A DNA stretch of 64,000 nucleotides from Halomicroarcula saliterrae. Lineage in GTDB: Archaea > Halobacteriota > Halobacteria > Halobacteriales > Haloarculaceae. The first letter of the stretch is position 1. The number at the start of each line of letters is the position of its first letter. Location of the stretch: the NCBI RefSeq assembly GCF_031624395.1, contig NZ_JAMQON010000001.1, positions 1,387,017 to 1,451,016 on the forward strand, given 5' to 3'. Below the pieces are notes generated by a model that was not told where the DNA came from, made no database searches, and saw only the letters and a list, made by a program, of their open reading frames with translations. A program made the translations under genes and the position numbers. Shown here piece by piece: positions 1-9,124 of the stretch.

Positions 1-320
1 CGGAGAAGGGCCTCATGCAGGACATCGGTCGCTATCTGGGGACCGTACTCGGTCCACGCGGGAAGATGCCGGAACCGCTCGACCCCGACGACGACGTCGT
101 CGAGGTCATCAACCGAATGAAAAACACCGTGCAGCTCCGCAGCGGCGAGCGTCGGACCTTCCACACGCGCGTGGGCGCCGAGGACATGTCCGCCGAGGAC
201 ATCTCGGACAACATCGACGTCATCGTCCGCCGACTGCACGCCGACCTCGAGAAGGGGCCGCTCAACGTCGACACCATCTACGTGAAGACGACGATGGGCC
301 CCGCCGTGGAGGTGGCCTGA
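1..320 (+). CDS. rpl1: 50S ribosomal protein L1 (uL1), 3' part
   Basis: C-terminal part of ribosomal protein uL1, which forms the L1 stalk of the large subunit and in archaea also represses its own mRNA. The frame is open from base 3 at the window edge, so the start lies outside; about 105 residues are visible. The family signature GPRGKMPEP is present near the beginning of the visible part, and the protein ends with the typical [11 protein letters not shown] strand. The stop is one base before the uL10 start, so uL1, uL10 and L12 form the usual stalk operon. The autoregulatory leader site, if present, is outside the window. Confidence 0.95.
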   Translation, partial: EKGLMQDIGRYLGTVLGPRGKMPEPLDPDDDVVEVINRMKNTVQLRSGERRTFHTRVGAEDMSAEDISDNIDVIVRRLHADLEKGPLNVDTIYVKTTMGPAVEVA

Positions 321-321
321 T

Positions 322-1362
322 ATGAGCGCCGAAGGCGAACGCAAGACAGAGACCATCCCGGAGTGGAAACAGGTTGAGGTCGACGACATCGTCGAGATGA
401 TCGAGTCCTACGACAGCGTCGGCGTCGTCAACATCGCCGGGATTCCGTCCCGACAGCTCCAGGACATGCGCCGTGACCTGCACGGCTCCGCGGAGCTTCG
501 CGTCTCCCGGAACACGCTGCTTGTCCGAGCGCTCGAAGAAGTCGACAGTGGCCTCGAAGACCTGACCGAGCACGTCGCCGGACAGGTCGGCCTCATCGGG
601 ACCAACAGCAACCCGTTCTCGCTCTATCAAGAGCTCGAAGCGTCGAAGACGCCCGCGCCCATCGGCGCCGGTGAGATCGCCCCGAACGACATCGTCGTTC
701 CCGCGGGCGACACCGGCGTCGACCCCGGGCCCTTCGTCGGCGAGCTCCAGAGCATCGGTGCGGACGCTCGCATTCAGGAAGGCTCGATTCAGGTCCTCTC
801 GGACTCCACCGTGCTTTCGGCCGGTGAGGAGGTCTCACAGGAACTCGCGAACGTCCTCAACGAGCTCGGCATCGAACCCAAGGAGGTCGGTCTCGACCTC
901 CGCGGGGTCTTCTCCGACGGCGTGCTGTTCGCCCCGGAAGAGCTCGAAATCGATATCGAGGAGTACGAGGCGGACATCAGCGCGGCCGCGAGCGGGGCGT
1001 TCAACCTCTCGGTCAACGCCGGGTACCCGACCGCCGAGACCGTCCCGACGATGCTGCAGTCCGCGAGCGGCGACGCGAAGAGCCTCGCGCTCAACGCCGC
1101 TATCGAGGACCCGGAGGTCGTTCCGGACCTCATCAGCAAGGCCGACGGACAGCTCCGTGCGCTGGCTGCCGCTATCGACGATCCGGACGCGCTGCCCGAG
1201 GAACTCCAGGACGTGGAGCCGGCGGCAGCAGAGGAACAGGCTGACGAACAGACCGAGGACACCGCATCCGAGGACGACGCCGACGACGCCGAGGCCGACG
1301 ACGAGGCCGAGGACGACGATGACGACGAAGACGCCGGCGACGCGCTCGGGGCGATGTTCTAA
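322..1362 (+). CDS. rpl10: 50S ribosomal protein L10 / acidic P0 (uL10)
   Basis: Base of the ribosomal stalk, 346 residues. It binds 23S rRNA with its N-terminal domain and carries L12 dimers on C-terminal helices to recruit translation factors. The N-terminal half (about residues 15-110) holds the rRNA-binding fold with the [10 protein letters not shown] segment; an archaeal/eukaryal insertion domain follows (about 110-180). The tail from about residue 295 is almost pure Asp/Glu/Ala and ends in DALGAMF, related to the shared C-terminal tail of archaeal L12. The length fits archaeal P0. It begins one base after the uL1 stop and is followed 20 bases later by L12, so it is co-transcribed with both. 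Confidence 0.97.
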   Translation: MSAEGERKTETIPEWKQVEVDDIVEMIESYDSVGVVNIAGIPSRQLQDMRRDLHGSAELRVSRNTLLVRALEEVDSGLEDLTEHVAGQVGLIGTNSNPFSLYQELEASKTPAPIGAGEIAPNDIVVPAGDTGVDPGPFVGELQSIGADARIQEGSIQVLSDSTVLSAGEEVSQELANVLNELGIEPKEVGLDLRGVFSDGVLFAPEELEIDIEEYEADISAAASGAFNLSVNAGYPTAETVPTMLQSASGDAKSLALNAAIEDPEVVPDLISKADGQLRALAAAIDDPDALPEELQDVEPAAAEEQADEQTEDTASEDDADDAEADDEAEDDDDDEDAGDALGAMF

Positions 1363-1382
1363 CACCACAACACCACAGACCA

Positions 1383-1721
1383 ATGGAATACGTTTACGCT
1401 GCACTCATCCTGAACGAATCGGGCGAAGAAATCAACGAAGAGAACCTCACCGACGTGCTCGAATCCGCCGGAGTCAACGTCGAGGAGTCCCGTGTCAAGG
1501 CCCTCGTCGCCGCACTCGAAGACGTCGACATCGAGGAGGCCGTCGAGCAGGCCGCCGCCGCACCCGTCCCCGCCAGTGGCGGTGCCGCCGCACCCGCCGA
1601 GGGTGGCGACGACGAGCCGGACCACGACGAGCCGTCCGAGGAAGAGGTCGCCGAAGCGGAAGAGGACGATGACGACGACGACGAGGCAGACGGCGAGGGC
1701 CTCGGCGAGCTCTTCGGCTAA
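1383..1721 (+). CDS. rpl12: 50S ribosomal protein L12 (archaeal P1 type)
   Basis: Ribosomal stalk protein, 112 residues, of the archaeal/eukaryal P1 family (unrelated to bacterial L7/L12). The N-terminal dimerisation domain starts [14 protein letters not shown]. It is followed by an Ala/Pro-rich hinge (about residues 55-75) and a highly acidic linker ending in GLGELFG, the conserved factor-binding tail. Last gene of the stalk operon, and followed by a T-run terminator. Confidence 0.97.
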   Translation: MEYVYAALILNESGEEINEENLTDVLESAGVNVEESRVKALVAALEDVDIEEAVEQAAAAPVPASGGAAAPAEGGDDEPDHDEPSEEEVAEAEEDDDDDDEADGEGLGELFG

Positions 1722-1737
1722 TCCGGCCGACTCCAAC

Positions 1738-1750
1738 CAGATCTTTTTTG
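1738..1750 (+). terminator. T-run terminator of the stalk operon
   Basis: A run of six T (1744-1749) lies about 22 bases after the L12 stop. T-rich tracts are the normal archaeal termination signal, and the next gene has a different function. No strong hairpin is needed or seen. Confidence 0.6.
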
Positions 1751-1827
1751 ACGCAACCCGAAAGCGGCGGCGCTGTCCGCGCCGGAGCGACCTATCGAGT
1801 GAGCCGCCGCACTGAGGTTCATATGCG

Positions 1828-3075
1828 GTGGCGCGGCCAGTGCCGGCCATGCTCCCCGTCAGATTCGCCGCCGACCCGGTCGGGCTCGTAGCGCTGCTCG
1901 CGGCCGTCGGCGGCGGTATCGGCCTGGGGACCGTCAGCGGGCTCGTTCCCGGGCTGCACGCCAACACCCTCGCGCTCTTGCTGGCGTCGACGGCGGGGTC
2001 GGTGCCCGGCCCGCGGCTCTACGTCGGGGCGGCGATGCTGGCTGCCGGCGTGACCCACACCTTTCTGGACGTGGTGCCGGCGCTGGCACTGGGCGTCCCC
2101 GACCCGGCGATGGCGGCGGGGGCCTTACCGAGCCATCGCCTGGTCATCGAGGGGCGGGGCCGCGAAGCCCTCCGGCTCTCGGCGCTGGGCAGCACCGGCG
2201 CCGTGGCCCTCGCGGTCCCGCTTTCCCTTCCCGTGACCTACGCCATGGTCCGTGTCTATCCGCTCGTCACGGCGAACCTGCCGCTGGTGCTCGGCGCTAT
2301 CGCCGCCCTGCTCGTCCTCTCGGAGCCGGGCTGGGACCGACGGCTGGGCGCGGTTGCCGCGCTCGCTGCGAGCGGCGGTCTGGGCCTCGCCGTCCTCGAT
2401 GTCCCGGTCTCCGGTGTGCTCCCCGTCGCCGACGTGCTGGTCCCGCTGTTCTCGGGACTGTTCGGCGCGCCGGTGTTGCTCGCCGCCATCGAGGGCGAGG
2501 GCGTCCCCCCGCAGGCGGACGCGGCGGTGACGACGCCCGGACGCACCGTCGCCGCGCTCGCGACCGTCGGAACGTGCTGTGGCGCCGTCGTGGGGTATCT
2601 CCCCGGTGTATCGAGCGCTATCGCCGCGACGCTGGCGCTGGGTCTGACGGCCGACAGCGGGCCGCGGGCGTTCGTCGTGACGACGAGCGGCGTCAACACG
2701 GCGACGGCCGTCTTCGCGCTGTTCGCGCTGGTCACCATCGGCGACCCCCGAACCGGCGTCCTCGTCGCGCTCGACCGGGCCGGCGTCCCGGTCGTCCTCC
2801 CCGTCCTGCTGGCCGCGGTGGCTCTCGCCGCGGTCGTCGCTGCCGTTCTGGTACCGGTACTGGGTGACCGGTACCTCCGGACCGTCGGCCGACTGGACCC
2901 CGCCGGGCTCTCGGTAGCGGTCCTCGTCGGACTGGTCGGCCTCGCGGCGGTGTTCGCCGGGCCACTCGGCGTCGGGGTGTTCGCCGCGGCGACGGTCGTG
3001 GGTCACCTCCCGCCGACGGTCGGCTGTCGCCGGGCGACGCTGATGGGAGTCCTGCTCGTCCCGCTCGCCCTATAG
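1828..3075 (+). CDS. TctA/DUF112-like polytopic membrane permease
   Basis: A 415-residue, very hydrophobic protein with about ten or more membrane segments, resembling the archaeal tripartite-tricarboxylate-transporter permease (TctA/DUF112) family. The first helix carries a Gly-rich segment (GGGIGLGTVSGLVPGLH), and a second GxLPGVSSAIAA-type motif lies near residue 258; paired Gly/Pro motifs in both halves are characteristic of TctA. No TctB or TctC partner gene is adjacent, as is usual for the archaeal branch, so the substrate is unknown. The GTG at 1828 gives the longest frame; ATG 1849 is an equally plausible start. The stop overlaps the convergent corA stop by six bases. Confidence 0.7.
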   Translation: MARPVPAMLPVRFAADPVGLVALLAAVGGGIGLGTVSGLVPGLHANTLALLLASTAGSVPGPRLYVGAAMLAAGVTHTFLDVVPALALGVPDPAMAAGALPSHRLVIEGRGREALRLSALGSTGAVALAVPLSLPVTYAMVRVYPLVTANLPLVLGAIAALLVLSEPGWDRRLGAVAALAASGGLGLAVLDVPVSGVLPVADVLVPLFSGLFGAPVLLAAIEGEGVPPQADAAVTTPGRTVAALATVGTCCGAVVGYLPGVSSAIAATLALGLTADSGPRAFVVTTSGVNTATAVFALFALVTIGDPRTGVLVALDRAGVPVVLPVLLAAVALAAVVAAVLVPVLGDRYLRTVGRLDPAGLSVAVLVGLVGLAAVFAGPLGVGVFAAATVVGHLPPTVGCRRATLMGVLLVPLAL

Positions 3076-4047
3076 GTAGTCACGACGGCGGAAATGGACC
3101 AGCATGAGCGCCGCCATGGCGACCATCCCCAGCATGGCCGCCGGGTAGCCGTACCGCCAGCCCAGCTCCGGCATGTTGTACGGGCCCCCGGCGAAGTTCA
3201 TCCCGTAGATACCCGCGACGAAGGTCAGCGGGATGAAGATGGTGGCGACGACGGTGAGCACTTTCATCACCTCGTTGGTGGACTGGGAGACGGTGTTGAG
3301 ATAGATGTCCCGGGCCCCGGAGACGAGGTCGCGGTAGGTCTCGGTCAGGTCGGCAATCTGGACGAGGTGGTCGTAGATGTCCCGGAAGTACTTCTCCGTC
3401 TGTGGCTGGACCTCTCTCGGGTCCCCGCGGGCGAGGACGCCGACGGCCTCGCGAGCGGGCCACACCTGCTTGCGGAAGGAGAGCAGGTCCCGGCGGACGT
3501 CGTTTATCTTCTCGATGGTCTCGCTGTCGGTCGACACCGTCACCTCCTCCTCTATCTCCTCGATGTCGGTCTCTATCTCGTCGAGCAGGTCGAAGTACGC
3601 GTCGACGATGACGTCGACGGCGCGGCAGGCGGTGAAATCGGGTCCCCGCTGGAGCAGGCGCTCGTCGCCCCGTTCGGCGGCGTCCATCACGCGCTGAATC
3701 GGCCCGGGCTCGCTGAACCCCAGTGTGACCACCCAGTCCCGGCCGATGAAGATGCCCACGGGGCTAGTCGCCACCTCCTTCTCGAAGGTGGTCTCGCCCG
3801 GCGTGAGGCGTATCGCCTTCAGCAACACGAAGGTGTAGGTCTGGAACTCCTCGGTCTTGGCCCGCACGTCGCCACGCAGATCCTCGATAGCGAGCGGGTG
3901 GAGGTCGAAGGCCGACTGGACGGCGGTCACCTCCGCCTCGGTCGCGTCGGCGACGTGCACCCACGTCGTCCCGATCGCCTGTCGGGCAGCGCTGAGGTCG
4001 TCGTAGGCGACGGCGGACTCCCCGGCGTAGACGAGCGCCGAGATCAC
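3070..4047 (-). CDS. corA: CorA-family magnesium/cobalt channel
   Basis: A 325-residue CorA-type divalent cation channel, mainly for Mg2+. It has a long cytoplasmic N-terminal alpha/beta domain and long helices (about 130-265), then two C-terminal membrane helices. The signature GMN (residues 282-284, in YGMNF) closes the first helix, and the protein ends in a basic tail (RRRD). The GTG at 4047 was chosen because the longer upstream frame is a run of Arg-rich shadow sequence and because it overlaps the stop of the small membrane gene upstream (GTGA), implying translational coupling. Confidence 0.9.
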   Translation of the reverse strand: MISALVYAGESAVAYDDLSAARQAIGTTWVHVADATEAEVTAVQSAFDLHPLAIEDLRGDVRAKTEEFQTYTFVLLKAIRLTPGETTFEKEVATSPVGIFIGRDWVVTLGFSEPGPIQRVMDAAERGDERLLQRGPDFTACRAVDVIVDAYFDLLDEIETDIEEIEEEVTVSTDSETIEKINDVRRDLLSFRKQVWPAREAVGVLARGDPREVQPQTEKYFRDIYDHLVQIADLTETYRDLVSGARDIYLNTVSQSTNEVMKVLTVVATIFIPLTFVAGIYGMNFAGGPYNMPELGWRYGYPAAMLGMVAMAALMLVHFRRRDYL

Positions 4048-4214
4048 GCTGTGGCCTCCGAGTGTGGCGACCGACCCACGGCGAGCAACGTCACGCCGAC
4101 CATCACCGCCGTCAGTGAGAGGGCGCGGCCGGGGTACGGGACGGCGACGCCCGCGAGGTAGGCGGCCACGCCGCCGACGGTGAACAACAGCCCGGAGCCG
4201 AAAACGGTGTTCAT
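4044..4214 (-). CDS. Small two-helix membrane protein upstream of corA
   Basis: A 56-residue protein starting MNTVFGSGLLF with two hydrophobic helices (about 5-22 and 30-47) and a short charged tail. Its stop overlaps the corA GTG start (GTGA), so the two are translated from one message. I do not recognise the family. A role alongside CorA is an inference from the coupling only. An in-frame upstream extension to 4259 exists but lacks hydrophobic or conserved character. Confidence 0.55.
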   Translation of the reverse strand: MNTVFGSGLLFTVGGVAAYLAGVAVPYPGRALSLTAVMVGVTLLAVGRSPHSEATA

Positions 4215-4329
4215 GCGCTGGCAATCAGCGTCACGGAGTAAAAACGTACGCCCGCCCACCGGCCGCTGACGGCGCGTCGGTTACCGAGAAGCGACACGTT
4301 GATGGGTGCGAGTGTCGGACTGTTCCGGT

Positions 4330-4614
4330 ATGGACCTGCGCGTCATCGACAAGTCGGACACGGAACTCGCTATCGAGATTGCGGGCGAGGACCACACGTT
4401 CATGAACGTCATCAAGGGGGCGCTGCTGGAGACCGACGGTGTCACCGCGGCGACCTACGACGTGAACCCGGAGCAGTCCGGTGGCCAGACCGACCCGGTG
4501 TTGACCATCAAGACGGCGGAGAACGTGGACGCGCTCGACGCCCTCGAAGACGGGACCGACCGCGTCATCGAGAAGGCGGACAGCCTCACCGAGGCGTTCG
4601 AGGCGGCCGCGTAA
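4330..4614 (+). CDS. rpo11: DNA-directed RNA polymerase subunit Rpo11 (RpoL)
   Basis: Subunit L of archaeal RNA polymerase, 94 residues, the partner of Rpo3 in the assembly platform (equivalent to the bacterial alpha N-terminal domain). The hallmark [15 protein letters not shown] segment (about residues 17-31) is the conserved dimerisation helix of the L/AC19 family. The start at 4330 matches family length; the 8 extra upstream codons look unrelated. The stop abuts the convergent stop of the next gene. Confidence 0.93.
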   Translation: MDLRVIDKSDTELAIEIAGEDHTFMNVIKGALLETDGVTAATYDVNPEQSGGQTDPVLTIKTAENVDALDALEDGTDRVIEKADSLTEAFEAAA

Positions 4615-5484
4615 TCAACAGTAGCCGACGGTCACGTGGAAATCTCCCTGGGGGTCGGCGTGGATATCGACGCCGATGGCCGACAGACCCCGTTTCTCGA
4701 CGATAGAGCCACCGACCGACCGGTCAGAGCCCTCCACGAACACGAACGCGAGCGCGGAGCCGTACGGGTCGGCGCTCGGTCCCCCGTCAGCGGTTACGTT
4801 CGTGTTCGGATTCGGACCCGCAAACTCCTGGTGGAGCAGCGCGACCTCCGACGAGTCTCCACAGGCGGGGTCGAAAGGGTCGAGTTCCGACCGCGTGGGC
4901 GGGTCGGCCTCGCCGTACCTGCTCTCGACCACCCGCTTGTTGTAGTACGTCGCCATCGTGGCCACGGTCTCGCCGTATTCGAGTGAGCTCGCACCCTCGT
5001 CTGCGCGCCTCGCGTTGATGGTCGCAACGAACGACGCCTCCATGTCGGCGAGAGAGACACCGCTGGCCGTCTCGTTCTCACCGGGGGCGTCCGGCGGGCT
5101 CGGCGGGCCTCCGAGGCCCGGGAGGTCGACGACACCGACCACCCCCAGCCCGAGGACGAGCGCGAGGACACCCGCGACAGCGAACCCAGCGGCGTGCCGC
5201 CGGTCGAGGATGTCCAGCCAGCCGGTCTCGCCCACCTCTTCGAGGTCGCTGTAGTCCGCCTCGCGCTGCTCCAGAGTCGCGTTTCCACAGCGGCTACACG
5301 GCGGTGAGTGTTTCTGGTGTTCCCGGCCACACTCGGTGCAGGCCCAGACGACCTGAGTCGCGTCGCCGGTGCTGTCCGGCCCCATCTGCACCACTGCCTT
5401 CTCGAAGCGCCCGTGGCCGCAGTTGTCACACGGCGGGTCGTTCTCCGCGTGTGGTTTCCCACACCACTTGCACCGCCAGTCCAT
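4615..5484 (-). CDS. Zinc-ribbon / membrane-anchored CAP-like domain protein, copy 1
   Basis: A 289-residue protein with three parts. Residues 1-75 contain two zinc ribbons, each with paired CxxC knuckles (CKWCGKPH...CDNCGHG; CTECGREH...CSRCGN). One membrane helix lies at about 95-115. An external domain from about 135 looks like the CAP/SCP-PR1 fold (FVATINARRADEG, then YGETVATMATYYN). It ends in a lone Cys. CAP domains are usually extracytoplasmic, so the zinc ribbons would sit inside the cell. It has a neighbouring paralogue with the same architecture. Function unknown; the CAP call rests on the helix-1 signature. Confidence 0.65.
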   Translation of the reverse strand: MDWRCKWCGKPHAENDPPCDNCGHGRFEKAVVQMGPDSTGDATQVVWACTECGREHQKHSPPCSRCGNATLEQREADYSDLEEVGETGWLDILDRRHAAGFAVAGVLALVLGLGVVGVVDLPGLGGPPSPPDAPGENETASGVSLADMEASFVATINARRADEGASSLEYGETVATMATYYNKRVVESRYGEADPPTRSELDPFDPACGDSSEVALLHQEFAGPNPNTNVTADGGPSADPYGSALAFVFVEGSDRSVGGSIVEKRGLSAIGVDIHADPQGDFHVTVGYC

Positions 5485-5553
5485 GCGTTAATTGTAGACG
5501 AAACCTGATAAAAATATTCGGGGTACGGCCCGATAGATGGAGTCTCGGTGGAG

Positions 5554-6390
5554 TCAGCAGACGACGTAGGTGACGAATACGGTGTCGTCGGGCGCGACGT
5601 GGACGTCGACCCCGATACTCTCGCCGCTCCGGAAGGCGTTGCCCCGCTCGACGTAGCTATCGACCAGTTCGGTCGCCAGCGCCCCCTCGCTCTCGAAGTC
5701 GGTCACCGACTGGCCGGTCCGCTCGGGGGCGACCCGGTAGCTGACGACGCTCGGCCGGTCACACTGGAGCGGGAAGCGAGAGAACGCCGCTCTGTCGGGC
5801 CCGTCGCCATCGCCCGCGGCACTTGCCACGGTCGCCTTGTTGTAGTAGGCCGCGGCCTCGTCGGCCGTGGCGTTCCGGGTCAGGGTCCCGGCGCCCTCGT
5901 TCGCCCGGCGGTCGTTCAGCTCCGTGACGTAGGCGCTCTCGACGTCGGCCAGTGACAGGTCGCCCACGGTGTCGGCGCTCCCGGGCGCGTCGGGGACCGC
6001 CGGCGGCCCGCTCGCCCCGCCCAGCGTCGGGAGCGAGATAACACCGACCACCGACAGCAAGAGGACACCGAGCAACACGGCGACGGCGGCGTAGCCGGCG
6101 ACGTATTTCGGTTCGATGACATCCAGCCACCGGGTCCCGATTTCGTCCAGCGGGTCCGTCTCCGGCGGCCCCTCGCGCAGTTCGAGGTCCGCCCCGCCAC
6201 ACCGCTTGCACGGGGGCGAGTTCCGCTGGTGGGAGCGCCCGCAGTCCTGACAGACCCAGACGGTCCCGCCGGGGACGACCTCGTGGTTGACCTGCGTGAC
6301 TGCCTTCTCGAAGGTCCCGTGGCCGCAGTTGTCACAGGGCGGGTCGTTCTCCTCGTGTGGTTTCTCACACCACTCACACCGCCATTCCAT
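5554..6390 (-). CDS. Zinc-ribbon / membrane-anchored CAP-like domain protein, copy 2
   Basis: A 278-residue paralogue of the downstream gene with the same plan: two N-terminal zinc ribbons (CEWCEKPH...CDNCGHG, CQDCGRSH...CKRCGG), a membrane helix at about residues 100-120 and a CAP-like outer domain (YVTELNDRRANEGAG). The N-terminal 25 residues are nearly identical to copy 1 while the outer domains have diverged strongly. This suggests duplication followed by specialisation of the exposed part. Separated from copy 1 by 69 bases on the same strand. Confidence 0.65.
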   Translation of the reverse strand: MEWRCEWCEKPHEENDPPCDNCGHGTFEKAVTQVNHEVVPGGTVWVCQDCGRSHQRNSPPCKRCGGADLELREGPPETDPLDEIGTRWLDVIEPKYVAGYAAVAVLLGVLLLSVVGVISLPTLGGASGPPAVPDAPGSADTVGDLSLADVESAYVTELNDRRANEGAGTLTRNATADEAAAYYNKATVASAAGDGDGPDRAAFSRFPLQCDRPSVVSYRVAPERTGQSVTDFESEGALATELVDSYVERGNAFRSGESIGVDVHVAPDDTVFVTYVVC

Positions 6391-6554
6391 TACCTACGCT
6401 AGGTGACCGAGCTACAAATGAGTCGCGGCATGGGCGAGCGAAACGACGGCGCTGTGTCACGGAGACGGGGCCGCCGGGGCACGTATTTGTTACGCCCCGC
6501 CCGCGCCGAGAGTGACCCATGCGTTTATCGTATCACGCGTCCTGAATGATATAG

Positions 6555-6803
6555 ATGAGAGCTACGACTATGGAACACGGACCTACCGCCAGCGAAGCCG
6601 TAATAACTGCGGTGGCGAGACGGATGGGGGTCGACCCACTCGACATGGAGACGCCGCTGTACGACGCGATCGACCCCGACGAGCTGAACGCCCTCCTCGG
6701 CGGCGCCGGCCGGACCGGCCGCTCGCCGGTCGAAGTCACGTTCCAGTACTACGAGTACACCGTTACCGTTGACTCGAACGGGTCGGTCACGCTGACGGAG
6801 TGA
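6555..6803 (+). CDS. HalOD1 output-domain protein
   Basis: An 82-residue stand-alone HalOD1 domain, a haloarchaea-specific output module often found behind response-regulator or bacterio-opsin-activator-like sensors. Typical features are an N-terminal helix with AVARRMGVDPLDMETPLYDA, the PDELNALL helix, and a C-terminal beta hairpin (VTFQYYEYTVTVDSNGSV). A TATA-like TTTAT at about 6523-6527 sits some 28 bp before ATG 6555, supporting a leaderless start there rather than at ATG 6570. Stop is 7 bases from the convergent hisF stop. Confidence 0.75.
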   Translation: MRATTMEHGPTASEAVITAVARRMGVDPLDMETPLYDAIDPDELNALLGGAGRTGRSPVEVTFQYYEYTVTVDSNGSVTLTE

Positions 6804-6809
6804 CCGGGC

Positions 6810-7625
6810 TTACAGTCGAACTGGAATCCCCTGTTCGTCCAGATACTGTTTCGTCTCCGCGATAGAGTACTCGCCAAAGTGGAAGATAGAGGCCGCTAGC
6901 CCGGCGTCCGCGCCGGCGTCGACGAACACCTCGGCCATGTCCTCGGGGCCGCCACAGCCCGACGACGCGATGACGGGCGTCGACACCGTCTCACAGACCG
7001 TCTTCATCAGCGGGATGTCGTAGCCGTCCTTGGTGCCGTCGGCGTCGATGGAGTTGACGAATATCTCGCCCGCGCCCCGGCGCTCGGCCTCCGTGGCCCA
7101 CTCGACGGCGTCGAGGCCGGTCCCCTCCCGGCCGCCTTTGACCGTGCACTCGAACCAGCAGGACTCCCCGTCGACTTCGACGTACTGCTCGCCCTGCCCG
7201 TCGAAGCGCCGCTGTGCGTCCAGCGAGATGACGATACACTGACTGCCGAAGGCGGCCGCGCCCGCCTCGATGAGGTCCGGGTTCGCGATGGCCCCGGAGT
7301 TTATCGAGACCTTGTCCGCGCCGGCACGGAGCGTCTCCTTGATGTCTTCGCGGGTGCGGATGCCGCCGCCGACGGTCAGCGGGATGAACACCTCGTCAGC
7401 GACCTCGGAGACGGTTTCGAGCATCGTCTCGCGGCCCTCGGCAGAGGCGGTGATATCCAGGAAGACGAACTCGTCCGCGCCCGACTCGTTGTAGGCCTTG
7501 GCCATCTCGACGGGGTCGCCCGTGTACTCGAGATCCTCGAAGTTCACGCCGGTGTAGACGGCCGCGTCCCCGTTCTCGTCGACGTCGACGTCGATACAGG
7601 GGATAATTCGCTTGGTGAGAGTCAT
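6810..7625 (-). CDS. hisF: Imidazole glycerol phosphate synthase cyclase subunit HisF
   Basis: A 271-residue HisF, a (beta/alpha)8 barrel that uses ammonia from HisH to convert PRFAR to imidazole glycerol phosphate and AICAR in histidine synthesis. Catalytic Asp12 (IIPCIDVD) and Asp136 (VISLDAQ) are present, as are the phosphate-binding GGGIRTRED loop (about 87-95) and C-terminal [11 protein letters not shown]. It carries a slightly longer first beta-alpha loop (VDENGDAA), as in other halophiles. HisH is not in the window, consistent with scattered his genes in haloarchaea. Confidence 0.95.
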   Translation of the reverse strand: MTLTKRIIPCIDVDVDENGDAAVYTGVNFEDLEYTGDPVEMAKAYNESGADEFVFLDITASAEGRETMLETVSEVADEVFIPLTVGGGIRTREDIKETLRAGADKVSINSGAIANPDLIEAGAAAFGSQCIVISLDAQRRFDGQGEQYVEVDGESCWFECTVKGGREGTGLDAVEWATEAERRGAGEIFVNSIDADGTKDGYDIPLMKTVCETVSTPVIASSGCGGPEDMAEVFVDAGADAGLAASIFHFGEYSIAETKQYLDEQGIPVRL

Positions 7626-7673
7626 TGCCTCTGGGTTCGCTACACGGCCGTTTCATCGTTTCGACTGACGCAA

Positions 7674-8663
7674 CTACCCCATGGCGTTGGTGATAGCTCC
7701 GACTTCCTCCCCCTCGAAGGCGGTGTAGTAGAGCCGAATCTCGTGTATCTCGCCGTCGAGGTACTGGATGTCCGCGTTCGGCGCGTCGGCGCCGACGACC
7801 AGGTTCCCCATCTCGACGTCGCTGTCGTAGGTCCCCTCCGCGACCGTCTCGCCGTCGACGAACAGCTCGTAGGTCGACCCGTCGAAGGTGCCGACGACGA
7901 CCTGGCGCTCCCCGGTCGGGTAGCGCGTCCCGGTGTTGACTATGTCGCCGTCTTCGTTGTTCACCGCGTAATCGACGGTGTAGTCCGTGCCGTCGGTGTC
8001 GGTTTCGAGGTACCACTCGTTCCCGCCGCCGTAGTGTTCGACGAGCTGGCTCGTCCCGCCGACCGACCGCTGCGTAAAGGCCACGGCGACGGTGAACTCC
8101 TCGACGTCGGTCTCCGCTTCGAGGCCGGTCACGTCGACGTAGTCGTTCCGGCCGTCGAAGCTGAGCGAGTCGCTTGTCCACTGGGGGCCCGACCCGCCAT
8201 CGTAGTCACTGAGAGTGCCGTTGTTTCCGTTACCGGACCGGTCGACCAGCGTGTCGCCGCTGCCTGCCTCGAACGTGTAGTAGGCGACGAAATCACCGAC
8301 CTCCGAGCGGTCGTCGACGGTCCGGTCGACCAGCACCGACCGCTCGCCGTCCCGTGAGACCACCGTGATGCGGTCGCCCGGCGCGGTCGGGAGCAACACC
8401 GACTGGCCGGCGCTGTCAGGGTCGAACGTCGCCACGTCACGCCCGTTTAGCTGGACGGTCACGCCGGTACTGATGGCCTGTGGCGTCATCCGTAACCCGG
8501 CCGGCGTCTGTTCGTAGGTGAAATCCGCGTTCGCCGTCGGCGCGCCGATACCGTCGAGAAACGCGAGCGCGCCGACGGCCACGACGCCGCCAACGACCAC
8601 CGCGACCCCGACCAGCAGCAACACCCCGACGACCGTCGACGCCCCCCGCGAATCCTCCACCAT
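7674..8663 (-). CDS. Archaeal pilin-like protein with LamG/concanavalin-type domain
   Basis: A 329-residue secreted or surface protein. The N-terminus (MVEDSRGASTVVGVLLLVGV) is an archaeal type IV pilin/archaellin class III signal: a short charged stretch before a hydrophobic helix with GVLLLVGVAVVVGGVVAVGA. It would be cleaved by prepilin peptidase PibD. After about residue 140 comes a LamG/concanavalin-like lectin sandwich (YYTFEAGSGDTLVDRSGNGN; SLSFDGRNDYVDV). A sugar-binding minor pilin or adhesin is the likely role. A GAAACGGTTAG promoter element (about 8685-8697) places the transcript start next to ATG 8663, so I chose that start. Confidence 0.75.
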   Translation of the reverse strand: MVEDSRGASTVVGVLLLVGVAVVVGGVVAVGALAFLDGIGAPTANADFTYEQTPAGLRMTPQAISTGVTVQLNGRDVATFDPDSAGQSVLLPTAPGDRITVVSRDGERSVLVDRTVDDRSEVGDFVAYYTFEAGSGDTLVDRSGNGNNGTLSDYDGGSGPQWTSDSLSFDGRNDYVDVTGLEAETDVEEFTVAVAFTQRSVGGTSQLVEHYGGGNEWYLETDTDGTDYTVDYAVNNEDGDIVNTGTRYPTGERQVVVGTFDGSTYELFVDGETVAEGTYDSDVEMGNLVVGADAPNADIQYLDGEIHEIRLYYTAFEGEEVGAITNAMG

Positions 8664-8774
8664 ACCATGATATATCAATACGCGCTTCTAACCGTTTCGG
8701 TGGTTTCCGTTCGCGATTCGACGCGGCGGCGCGAATCCGACAGTTACAGGTGGCCCCTGACAGAGTGTTCCGGT

Positions 8775-8966
8775 ATGGCAGACGACCACCACGGCGAAGA
8801 CCGGCCCGACTACGACCCCGACCACGTCGACCTGCCCGCGAAGGCCCCACCGCTCCGGTCGACGGCACCACAGAGCGATTTCACCATGGGACAGGTCTCA
8901 CGGGGCGCAGTCATCGCGCTCGTCGGGCTGGCGCTGACGTTCGGTGTCGCGCTGGCGCTGGTGTAG
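8775..8966 (+). CDS. Small single-helix membrane protein
   Basis: A 63-residue protein with an acidic, His-rich N-terminus (MADDHHGEDRPDYDPDH) and one C-terminal membrane helix (VIALVGLALTFGVALALV). It resembles small haloarchaeal DUF7550-type membrane proteins, but I am not certain of the family. The 160 bases after it hold no gene. Confidence 0.55.
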   Translation: MADDHHGEDRPDYDPDHVDLPAKAPPLRSTAPQSDFTMGQVSRGAVIALVGLALTFGVALALV

Positions 8967-9124
8967 TTTCTCGTCACCTCGGCGCCCTCCATACGGCACC
9001 ACTTCGGACCGTCACCGCCCACACTGTACCTCCGACGTGAATACGAACTGCGTAGACGGTTCCCCGGCGTGCGAGGGAGGTGTCGTCGATACACACCCAC
9101 GGAAAAAGTGCGCTGGGCCGCCGT

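Noticed and set aside
671..1672. 333-codon plus-strand frame across rpl10 and rpl12
   Set aside because: Arg/Ser/Thr/Pro-rich translation typical of an out-of-frame reading of acidic halophile genes; both true frames here are ribosomal proteins.
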